Of a stretch of 11,660 nt of DNA, positions 5,775 through 11,660 are shown piece by piece. The notes beneath the pieces were generated by a model that saw only the letters and a program-made list of their open reading frames with translations, searched no databases and was not told where the DNA came from. Source of the DNA: Desulfobacterales bacterium (GTDB lineage Bacteria > Desulfobacterota > Desulfobacteria > Desulfobacterales > C00003060); contig DAOVOU010000027.1 in NCBI GenBank assembly GCA_030629475.1, positions 1 through 11,660 on the forward strand. Direction: 5' to 3'. Every line of letters begins with the position of its first letter. Within the stretch, counting starts at the first letter, position 1. The translations under genes were made by a program, and so were the position numbers.

Positions 5775-7880
5775 ATGTCAAAGACGTTACTAGTAGAAAT
5801 TGTAGCAGAAGAAATACCCGCAGGATATATTGCACCGGCCCTTGAGACAATGGCTACCCTCATGGGCCAGAAACTATCACAGGCCCGCATCGAATCCGCC
5901 GAAGGCAAAGAGACCTTTGGAACCCCGAGGCGTCTGGCCCTTATGGTTCGAGATGTGGCTGAACGGCAAGCATCTATCACTAAAGAAGTTGTGGGCCCCC
6001 CAAAAGCTGTGGCCTTTGACGCTGAAGGACGTCCCACGAAGGCGGCCGAAGGCTTTGCAAAGAGCCAAGGTGTTTCAGTGAAGCGCCTGGCTATCAAGAC
6101 AACAGCCAAAGGGGAATATGTATGTGTCAGGAAGCTTGAGCGCGGCGTGGCCTCCCGCACACTCCTTCAAACCATCATCCCGGAAGTGATCACTGCTATT
6201 CCATTTCCCAAATCAATGCGGTGGTCCAATCTCGACCTGACTTTTGCCAGGCCTATTCATTCGATCCTGGCTCTTTTCGGAGACCGGATTATCCCTTTCA
6301 AGCTGGAAAACATCAGGAGCGGCCGGCGCACTGTTGGCCATCGCTTCATGCATCCGAGGTCCATTGCCATTTCCGATTTTTCCGAATACGTGGATGTCCT
6401 CCGATCAGCCTGTGTGGTGGTGGATATTGCAGAGCGTAAGAACATAATCCGTGAAGAAATAGCCAAAGCCGCACGCAAGCTTGGTGGTGAGGTGATCTCT
6501 GATGATGATCTGCTTGATATCGTCACCAATCTGGTGGAGTACCCGGCGGTGTCTGCCGGAAGCTTTGATGAGACTTTTCTCAAGCTTCCCCGTGAAGTCC
6601 TGATCACTGCCATGCGGGAGCATCAAAAGTATTTCGCCGTGGTGAGTTCAGATCATCAATTGTTGTCCTGTTTTATTGCGGTGAACAACACACCCGTCGA
6701 AGATATAGCCGTGGTCACCTCCGGACACGAGCGGGTCATTCGGGCCAGGCTTGAGGATGCCCGCTTCTTTTTTGAAACCGACGCAAAGACTTCCCCCCAT
6801 GAAATGGTTGGGCGGCTAAAGGGTGTGCTGTTTCAGGCCAAACTTGGCACCGTGTTTGAGAAGGTATGTCGCGTCCAGAAACTGGCCGAGCACCTTGCCG
6901 AATTGACAACCCCTGAACTCAAACCCACAGTATCGCGGGCAGCATGGTTGTGCAAATCCGACCTGACCACCCAAATGGTCAATGAGTTTCCAAAGCTCCA
7001 GGGGGTGATGGGCCGCATTTATGCGGCTCGGGCAGGGGAACCCGAGGCGGTTGCCCGGGCCATTGAGGAGCACTATCTGCCGGCCTATGCTGGAGGCCCA
7101 CTCCCTGAAAACCCGGCAGGTGCACTCCTTAGCATTGCTGACAAGTTAGATACGATCTGCGGCTGCTTTGGAATCGGTCTCATCCCGAGCGGCACCTCCG
7201 ATCCTTACGCCCTCAGACGCCAGGCCGTGGGAATTATCCAGACCATGCTGGCCCGGGCCTTTCGCTCTTCGATAAGAGGACTGATTCAAAAAAGCCTTGG
7301 GCTTTTGCACGACAAGATATCCGGAGACACGGACCAAACCGCCCAAGATGTCCTCACCTTCTTCCGGCACCGGATGGAACACCTTTTGGCTGAACAGGGA
7401 TTTGCCAAGGGTCTCATCTCCGCCGTGACCAGCGCTTCAATGGATAACATCCCGGCTGTCCTGAAGCGGACGGAGGCTCTGGAAACCCTCAAAGCCAAGC
7501 CGGATTTCGAGCCCCTGGCCATAGCCTTCAGGCGGGTGGTCAACATTATCAAACAGGCCAGGCAACGGGGGGAGATTCCTGCAAGTACGGCTCAGGGTCA
7601 GGCAAAAACAGACCCTGGCCTGTTTCAGGAACCGTGCGAGCAAGCCCTTTATGACACCTTGCAAAGGGTGAAGCAGGAGATATCCGAAGAGCTGAAAAGG
7701 GCAGCCTTTGACCGTGCCCTGCTGACGGTTGCGACCCTGAAAGGGCCAGTGGATGCCTTTTTTGACGGGGTTATGGTCTTAACCGAGGATGAGCGTTTAA
7801 AACAAAACCGCCTGGCTCTCCTTGGAGAGATCGCCGAAGTCTTTTCCATCTTTGCCGACTTTTCTAAGATTTCCACGTGA
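5775..7880 (+). CDS. glyS: Glycine--tRNA ligase, beta subunit
   Basis: This is the beta subunit of the heterotetrameric glycyl-tRNA synthetase, which binds tRNA-Gly and is required for aminoacylation together with GlyQ. The 701 residues match the usual length of about 690. The N-terminus LLVEIVAEEIPAGYI is standard. Conserved blocks follow in order: TPRRLALMVRDVAERQ, EVVGPP, REHQKYF at about 281-287, RARLEDARFFFETD at 323-336, SDPYALRRQ at 475-483, and a helical DALR-type anticodon-binding tail ending ...FDGVMVLTEDERLKQNRLALLGEIAEVFSIFADFSKI. AAGGA lies about 9 bp before the ATG. The gene appears intact. It is separated from glyQ by unrelated genes and repeats and ends at a long hairpin facing a convergent gene. 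Confidence 0.96.
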   Translation: MSKTLLVEIVAEEIPAGYIAPALETMATLMGQKLSQARIESAEGKETFGTPRRLALMVRDVAERQASITKEVVGPPKAVAFDAEGRPTKAAEGFAKSQGVSVKRLAIKTTAKGEYVCVRKLERGVASRTLLQTIIPEVITAIPFPKSMRWSNLDLTFARPIHSILALFGDRIIPFKLENIRSGRRTVGHRFMHPRSIAISDFSEYVDVLRSACVVVDIAERKNIIREEIAKAARKLGGEVISDDDLLDIVTNLVEYPAVSAGSFDETFLKLPREVLITAMREHQKYFAVVSSDHQLLSCFIAVNNTPVEDIAVVTSGHERVIRARLEDARFFFETDAKTSPHEMVGRLKGVLFQAKLGTVFEKVCRVQKLAEHLAELTTPELKPTVSRAAWLCKSDLTTQMVNEFPKLQGVMGRIYAARAGEPEAVARAIEEHYLPAYAGGPLPENPAGALLSIADKLDTICGCFGIGLIPSGTSDPYALRRQAVGIIQTMLARAFRSSIRGLIQKSLGLLHDKISGDTDQTAQDVLTFFRHRMEHLLAEQGFAKGLISAVTSASMDNIPAVLKRTEALETLKAKPDFEPLAIAFRRVVNIIKQARQRGEIPASTAQGQAKTDPGLFQEPCEQALYDTLQRVKQEISEELKRAAFDRALLTVATLKGPVDAFFDGVMVLTEDERLKQNRLALLGEIAEVFSIFADFSKIST

Positions 7881-7883
7881 TTC

Positions 7884-7967
7884 GATTGTTGATTGTTCAG
7901 GTTTCAGTGTTCAGGTTTAAGCTCCTGACACCTGACACCTGAAATCTTCTTGAGTCAATCAACAATC
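7884..7967. terminator. Long inverted repeat between convergent genes, probable bidirectional terminator
   Basis: GATTGTTGATTG (7884-7895) pairs perfectly with CAATCAACAATC (7956-7967). Inside, TCAGG-type units on the left (7896-7915) pair imperfectly (about 16 of 20) with CCTGACACCTGACACCTGAA on the right (7924-7943), leaving a small loop. It starts 4 bp after the glyS stop and ends 8 bp before the Nudix stop, so it can form in transcripts from either side. No T-run follows, so intrinsic termination is inferred from position and structure. Each arm is built from short tandem units, as in the two conserved-end elements. Confidence 0.65.
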
Positions 7968-7974
7968 CAAAGAT

Positions 7975-8508
7975 TCACGATCTTTTCAGCGACGTCAGCA
8001 AAAGCCCTGCGATCGTTTTGGCATCCTGGATCTCACCCTTTGTGATCATTTCAAGGGCGGTGTCAAAGGGTGTAGGTCGGGCCTGCAAGACCTCGTCATC
8101 CTCAAGCTTCTGCTCGACCGATCTCAATCCGGTGGCCAGAAAAATGTGGATATGCTCATCCGTGTATCCGGGGGCAGGCAGAATTTCTGCAAGTTTGTCA
8201 AAGCCTGATGCTTCATAGCCTGTTTCTTCCACTAATTCTCGTCGAGCACACTCAACAGGGACTTCATCCGGCTCCAGGGTTCCGGCCGGTATCTCCCAGA
8301 GGAATTCACCCACGGCATGGCGGTATTGCCTGATCAAAACAACCTTTCCATCGTCAAGCAGCGGCACCATAGCCGCAGCACCGGGATGGCGAACGATTTC
8401 CCGGTTTTTGATCGCCCCGTTTGGCAGGGTCACCTTCTCAAGAACAACATTAAATATCTTGCCATTGTACAAATTGGTTATCTCGTGAACCTTAACCTTA
8501 ACGGACAT
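7975..8508 (-). CDS. Nudix hydrolase, ADP-ribose pyrophosphatase-like
   Basis: Nudix enzymes of this type split ADP-ribose or related nucleoside diphosphate compounds into AMP plus a phosphorylated product, a cytosolic housecleaning role. The 177-residue protein has a complete Nudix box from G76 to Y98 (G, five residues, E82, seven residues, R90-E-L, V, E94-E95, T, G97, Y98). Pro113 lies 16 residues after the box glycine, a feature linked to ADP-ribose pyrophosphatases. The N-terminal strand with VVLEKVTLPNG and the conserved IRQYRHAVGEFLWEIPAGTLE also fit the NudF-like group. A near-perfect AAGGAGG (8514-8520, - strand) is spaced correctly before the ATG. A 26-codon ORF (8478-8558) with its own purine-rich site overlaps the start. 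The exact substrate cannot be fixed from sequence. Confidence 0.92.
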   Translation of the reverse strand: MSVKVKVHEITNLYNGKIFNVVLEKVTLPNGAIKNREIVRHPGAAAMVPLLDDGKVVLIRQYRHAVGEFLWEIPAGTLEPDEVPVECARRELVEETGYEASGFDKLAEILPAPGYTDEHIHIFLATGLRSVEQKLEDDEVLQARPTPFDTALEMITKGEIQDAKTIAGLLLTSLKRS

Positions 8509-8693
8509 GAAATCCTCCTTTGACGGTTAATTCCATAAACGTTCCTTGTCATTTTCATTACCCCACCTCTCCTTCTGTATCCTGCCAGTCGTTTTTTCTT
8601 TTTGCCGTCAAGACGCTGTGACCGCAGTACTGATGCCGTTCCAGTTCGTGATTTTCTCGGCATGCAAACCGAATGGCACACCTAATTCAGATT

Positions 8694-8834
8694 ATGAACT
8701 TAGGGGCTTCGCCCTAATTGGTCGAGTAGTCGAGTCGTTGAGTAGTCGAGTCGTTAACCACTTGACCATTTTCCCACTCGACCACTCGACTAAAGTCGCT
8801 GGGATTTCAACAAGTTGTAGAAATTCCGAGACGT
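8694..8834 (+). repeat. Conserved-end hairpin element, copy 2 (GTCGAGT-type core)
   Basis: The left end (8694-8721) differs from that of copy 1 (177-204) at one of 28 positions, and the right end (8810-8834) from 356-380 at one of 25. The orientation relative to the + strand is the same. The core between them is wholly different. It has a left arm of GTCGAGTA / GTCGAGTC / GTTGAGTA units (8721-8755) and a right arm with the complement ACTCGACCACTCGAC (8776-8790), pairing at 14 of 15 positions with 8721-8735. It lies between the LysM-SPOR gene (34 bp past its stop) and the Nudix gene, and could also end transcription of the former. Confidence 0.8.
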
Positions 8835-8868
8835 AAATAGTTAAGAGCGTCCCCCTTTGTTCTCCTCT

Positions 8869-9654
8869 CTAATAATAACCACCAAATTCCTCAAGTTCTT
8901 GCTTCCCTACTTTGGTGATCCAGGAATCATGGAGATTCAACATGCTTCTTATCTTCTTCCCCTCCTTATCGGCATCGCTTCTGTTCTTGAAAAAACCGAC
9001 ACGGAGTCTCATCCAATCCTTTGCCTTTACTGTGACACGGGTGATGTAAACCGGGTATCCATTCCTAATAAGTCTGATTGCAGCAGGAATGATCTCTCGA
9101 TCAGTTGTGCCGGATAGAACATTAACCACCCACACATTATGGCCTATCCTTTTTAGATTTTCCCTTATCTCATTAGGCGAGAGAATTCTCAGCCTTAGTC
9201 CCTCAGGAACCTCCCCGTCCGGAGGACCTTCTCCAAACTGCAATTTGCCAAGTTTGTCCATGTTAAGCCGATAAAGGATAGGCCATTTCAATGGGTCTCC
9301 GTACACATCCTCTCTCGCTGCTATACTGGACAGGCTGTCCCCCTTTTTTGCGATATAATATCCGATCACTTCCTCTATTTCAGTTTCGTTTTCTCCGCCA
9401 TCCGTTTCCGGCGTCTTTAATGCCCTCTCTTCAATGGCCGCGGTCTTTACCTCTCCGCCTTCCTTCGCCTCAGTTTTAGCCTTCTCCTCCCCACTGGTTA
9501 TTGAAGTCTTGGCCTTTTCCGGCGGAGGCATTTTGATGTGCTTTCTGACCTTGGTTTTTTGTACCGGGGGCGGAGCCGGTTCTTCTCTCGAACAGCTCAC
9601 GCACACCAAAAAAAGTGTCAAGCAGATGGAAATTATGGTAGCTAAAACCTTCAT
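8869..9654 (-). CDS. LysM and SPOR domain cell-envelope protein, probable lipoprotein
   Basis: A 261-residue exported protein. The N-terminus MKVLATIISICLTLFLVCVS is a signal peptide. Cys21 after VS could be a lipid attachment site, although Cys at -3 makes the lipobox imperfect. A charged Pro/Lys/Glu-rich linker covers about 22-95. A LysM peptidoglycan-binding domain follows (about 98-160: GYYIAKKGDSLSSIAAREDV, then W-x-ILYRLNMDKL). A SPOR domain, which binds denuded glycan strands, covers about 174-250 (VWVVNVLSG, GYPVYITRV, MRLRVGFFKNRSDA). The start at 9654 is chosen because AGGAGG lies 5 bp upstream and the signal peptide begins there; an earlier in-frame ATG at 9798 would bury it. The protein probably acts at the cell wall during growth or division. 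The partner is unknown. Confidence 0.85.
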   Translation of the reverse strand: MKVLATIISICLTLFLVCVSCSREEPAPPPVQKTKVRKHIKMPPPEKAKTSITSGEEKAKTEAKEGGEVKTAAIEERALKTPETDGGENETEIEEVIGYYIAKKGDSLSSIAAREDVYGDPLKWPILYRLNMDKLGKLQFGEGPPDGEVPEGLRLRILSPNEIRENLKRIGHNVWVVNVLSGTTDREIIPAAIRLIRNGYPVYITRVTVKAKDWMRLRVGFFKNRSDADKEGKKIRSMLNLHDSWITKVGKQELEEFGGYY

Positions 9655-9780
9655 CACGCCCTCCTGATGTGGCCTTCCTACTCTGTTTTTGTGGACCTGC
9701 ATGATCGAAATCTGCCCACAAACCCCGAAGTGCCCCTCAACGACAACTCCATAACCGATAAGGCCCATTCGTCCAATCTT

Positions 9781-9813
9781 TGAGCGCTTGCCTTGCAAGC
9801 TCTGGATCGCTCA
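9781..9813. other. Nested hairpin upstream of the LysM-SPOR gene
   Basis: An inner perfect stem GCTTGC (9786-9791) pairs with GCAAGC (9795-9800) around a 3-base loop. An outer stem TGAGC (9781-9785) pairs with GCTCA (9809-9813). On the - strand it would lie about 130 bp before the LysM-SPOR start. No T-run follows, so terminator function is unlikely. Confidence 0.4.
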
Positions 9814-9952
9814 GTTCCCGATTATACGACTCCCTCGGGCTAGAATAGTGTTAAGTTCCTTTGGGTCCCTGCATATGTCAAATTTCCACTCACCCATCTC
9901 TCTCCAAGCGGAAACCACCGAACACCCACATCCGCCCCTAGCTTTCATGCCT

Positions 9953-9974
9953 TTAATCTTTTATTAATCTTTTA
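9953..9974. repeat. AT-rich 11-bp tandem direct repeat
   Basis: TTAATCTTTTA occurs twice in immediate succession (9953-9963 and 9964-9974), followed by the similar TAATTTATTAA. It is the most AT-rich spot of the window and, read on the - strand, lies upstream of the LysM-SPOR gene, where it could serve as a promoter or an upstream activating AT tract. Confidence 0.55.
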
Positions 9975-10069
9975 TAATTTATTAAGGCTGTTTTGAATTA
10001 ATAGGAAGACACATTATTTCAAAGTGTTACAATGATTGCTCGGGGAATTCTTTAGCCTGGCGAGCGCTT

Positions 10070-10231
10070 TTATTTAATTTTCTTCCAATCCTGTTCAATC
10101 GCCTCTACGTTCTTCAGCCAACACCCACACGGAGTATCTGCGTGATCCGATTTTTCATTCGTTGCCCACTTTTCTGACTTTTGCGTTATAATAAAATCAG
10201 CCTCATAAATCCAAATCCGCCCCATTCTCAT
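10070..10231 (-). CDS. Possible small protein of 53 residues overlapping the ygjP-like gene end
   Basis: In the +1 frame relative to the ygjP-like gene, an ORF starts with ATG at 10231 (or 10225) inside that gene's last codons, passes its stop and ends at a TAA at 10070-10072. The peptide begins MRMGRIWIYEADFII, contains a CGCW motif near residue 37 and ends in NVEAIEQDWKKIK. Its composition is protein-like, and a 29-bp overlap would allow translational coupling to the upstream gene. There is no clear Shine-Dalgarno, an open frame of this length can occur by chance, and I recognise no family. If real, it would be the last gene of the restriction-linked operon. Confidence 0.4.
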   Translation of the reverse strand: MRMGRIWIYEADFIITQKSEKWATNEKSDHADTPCGCWLKNVEAIEQDWKKIK

Positions 10232-10922
10232 TCAGCCAGCGTGCATGTTCTTCATAGTCAGGCATAACGCGGGCTACCAGACGCCAGAATCTGTCCGTAT
10301 GAGTTCGCTCAACAAGGTGAATCAGCTCATGAACCAATATATAATCAAAGACCCAGACAGGCGCCATAACCGAACGCCAATTGAAACTAACATTACCGTT
10401 TCGGCCACACGATGCCCAGCGATGACCGAGGTCCAAGATTCTTATGCTTTTTACCGTCACCCCGATCCTTTTATCATACCGTGGTATGCGTTCTTTAAGC
10501 TGCTTTTTGATCTGCTTTCTGTACCACGATACAAAATGATTACGCGCATCGGCCTTTTTACTTTCCGCAAGCTCAAAATAGCCGTGCCATAAACGCAGCG
10601 GTGTCGCTTTCTGTGAACTTACTGACTTAACTTCAGCATCATCAACTATTTTCAAGCGATAACTTTTGCCAAGATACAGGAATCCCTGACCGTTAACGAA
10701 CTCCCTCTTTGGCTTTTCTCTGTTCAGGGACTTCTTTTGGTGCAGTTTCTGATAAATCCAGATCTTCTTTTCAGAAATGAACTTTTCGATATCAACTAAT
10801 TCTGCTTGATAGGGGGCCGTCACCACAATCATTCCATCCCGTTCGATGGAGATCCCGACAGACCTCCGGTCAGACCTCCTCAGTCTATATTCAAGACTGT
10901 CCATCTTTGCCGTTGTGATCAC
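10203..10922 (-). CDS. YgjP-type zinc metallohydrolase (M48-like, DUF45)
   Basis: A 239-residue protein of the YgjP/DUF45 family, predicted zinc-dependent peptidases often found beside type I restriction genes; the substrate is not established. The zinc motif HELIH is at 198-202, with a third likely ligand His208 (ERTHTDRFW). It is preceded by the family's RWASCGRNGNVSFNWRSVMA block (about 168-187), and the C-terminal MPDYEEHARWL is typical. The N-terminal half has a beta-rich segment and basic helices (KKIWIYQKLHQKK). The start is a GTG at 10922, whose bases overlap the hsdR TGA (GTGA, 4 bp), pointing to coupled translation. An ATG at 10904 is an alternative start. Confidence 0.88.
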   Translation of the reverse strand: MITTAKMDSLEYRLRRSDRRSVGISIERDGMIVVTAPYQAELVDIEKFISEKKIWIYQKLHQKKSLNREKPKREFVNGQGFLYLGKSYRLKIVDDAEVKSVSSQKATPLRLWHGYFELAESKKADARNHFVSWYRKQIKKQLKERIPRYDKRIGVTVKSIRILDLGHRWASCGRNGNVSFNWRSVMAPVWVFDYILVHELIHLVERTHTDRFWRLVARVMPDYEEHARWLNENGADLDL

Positions 10923-11660
10923 GATTTGATCAACCTCAAATGCAGGGCCTTTGCCAGTTCCACAAATCGATCCGCAAGCCTTTCCTGTTTTTCAAATGGA
11001 ATGAGGTTGCGATCATCCACTTCGTTTATGATCCACGTTCTCAACAGGTCCTGCGCGTGCCTGCTTCGCCAGAAGTCAACCACCCTGATTTCCTGCCGGA
11101 TGTGTTCCACCATATCCACAACCGCTTCACAGAAATCCTTCATTTTTTGTTCATCAGGTTTTTTTCTGTATTCATCGAGCAGGATTCCCAGGAATGGCGC
11201 CTGGGTCTTGGGATCTAATCCTGTCTGATCTTCTTCACGGCCCTTTCTTGTTTCCCGTATGAATTTTCTAAGTTCTTCGGCCAGGGCTTCCCAGTTGTCA
11301 CGAAAGGCATCAAGGATTTCCTTTAATCTTTCACTGAGCTTTTTGTAAAAAGCAGGATCTTCGTTGTAGTGTTTTTCAATATGAAACCTGACGGCATGTT
11401 CCATTTCCAGGGCCTGTGACTTTTTGGATTTGACGGCCCCCACTTCCTTTTCAAAGTCCTTATCCAAAATGGATATAGGCGGGACCTTTGGGTCAACGCC
11501 CTGTGCAACGATGTGCTCATCAATCAACTGTTTTACTTTATTGCCCACCCCTGCGATGTTGAGTTGTGAGTCCCGATAACGGTTAGCTGCGGTTTTGTTG
11601 ATGAATCCAATGTATCTCTATTCTTTCGGGCAGTGACCAAAAACCGTGTTTCTTCATCCA
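10919..11660 (-). CDS. hsdR: Type I restriction enzyme R subunit, C-terminal part, frameshifted and cut by the right edge
   Basis: HsdR is the ATP-driven motor and nuclease subunit of type I restriction-modification systems. Only its C-terminal helical region (DUF3387-like), which contacts the methylase core, is inside the window. Conserved stretches are TAANRYRDSQLNIAGVGNKV, KQLIDEHIVAQGVDPKVPPI, GLDPKTQAPFLGILLDEYRK and IRQEIRVVDFWRSRHAQDLL. Reading from the right edge, DEETRFLVTARKN is in one frame, while RYIGFINKTAANRYRDSQLN continues in another. The shift falls at about 11615-11620, with a TAG in the second frame at 11618-11620. This looks like a 1-bp loss (or 2-bp gain), either a real inactivating mutation or a sequencing error. 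The longest start-to-stop piece uses GTG at 11548 (209 residues). The nuclease and helicase domains and hsdM/hsdS are not in view. Confidence 0.85.

Larger units (their letters stand above)
9655..10069. other. Intergenic region with coding-like scraps and AT-rich repeats, no confident gene
   Basis: About 415 bp lie between the LysM-SPOR gene and the small ORF. On the - strand an ATG frame of 45 codons runs 9948-9811 (start MKARGGCGCSVV, later CRDPKELNTILARG). A shifted frame is open from 9850 to a TGA at 9737-9739, with RESYNRELSDPELARQALKD in it. Neither has a good ribosome binding site. Together they may be the two halves of a frameshifted dead gene, or chance. The region also holds an AT-rich 11-bp direct repeat (9953-9974) and a nested hairpin (9781-9813). 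Confidence 0.35.

Noticed and set aside
8600..8620. TTGACG on the - strand as a -35 box for the Nudix gene
   Set aside because: No acceptable -10 hexamer occurs at 16-18 bp; the nearest TATA-like word (GATACA) is 24 bp away.
9654..9798. N-terminal extension of the LysM-SPOR protein to an ATG at 9798
   Set aside because: It would place the signal peptide internally and ignore the strong AGGAGG before the ATG at 9654.

Overview
The window reads as chromosomal DNA from a Gram-negative, anaerobe-type bacterium, most likely of the Desulfobacterota (former Deltaproteobacteria). The grounds are the two-subunit glycyl-tRNA synthetase, the style of the RecO, GlyQ and HsdR proteins, and intergenic spaces full of short repeat families of a kind I associate with that phylum. 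The assignment is inference; no rRNA or tRNA gene is present to confirm it.

Left part, + strand: a possible 3' end of a gene (2-79), tandem repeats, a repeat element with conserved ends (177-380), then mgtE (Mg2+ channel), recO (recombination mediator) and glyQ (glycyl-tRNA synthetase alpha) closely packed. GlyS, the obligate partner of GlyQ, lies only at 5775-7880. Between them is about 2.3 kb holding a MITE-like element (3834-3989, with 12-bp terminal inverted repeats and 8-bp flanking direct repeats), a cold-shock protein with its own terminator, an exported SurA/PrsA-type parvulin chaperone, and the headless, tailless remnant of a SlyD-type FKBP isomerase whose left breakpoint coincides with the end of the parvulin gene.

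Right part, - strand: a long hairpin separates glyS from a convergent Nudix ADP-ribose pyrophosphatase-like gene (7975-8508). Upstream of the latter are a second copy of the conserved-end repeat element (8694-8834), a LysM + SPOR envelope protein (8869-9654), about 415 bp with no confident gene, a possible 53-residue ORF overlapping the end of a YgjP-type zinc metalloprotein gene, that gene itself, and the 3' part of a type I restriction hsdR gene that runs off the right edge and carries an apparent frameshift. The hsdR and ygjP genes overlap by 4 bp and look like the tail of a type I restriction-modification operon read leftwards.

The least explained material is in the intergenic DNA. Two elements (177-380; 8694-8834) share near-identical left and right ends but have unrelated cores. 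Each core consists of degenerate 7-8 bp repeats arranged head to head so that they can fold into a long hairpin. A third hairpin of the same design, made of yet another repeat word and lacking the conserved ends, sits between glyS and the Nudix gene. This pattern of constant ends, constant architecture and changing sequence is the best candidate here for an undescribed element.
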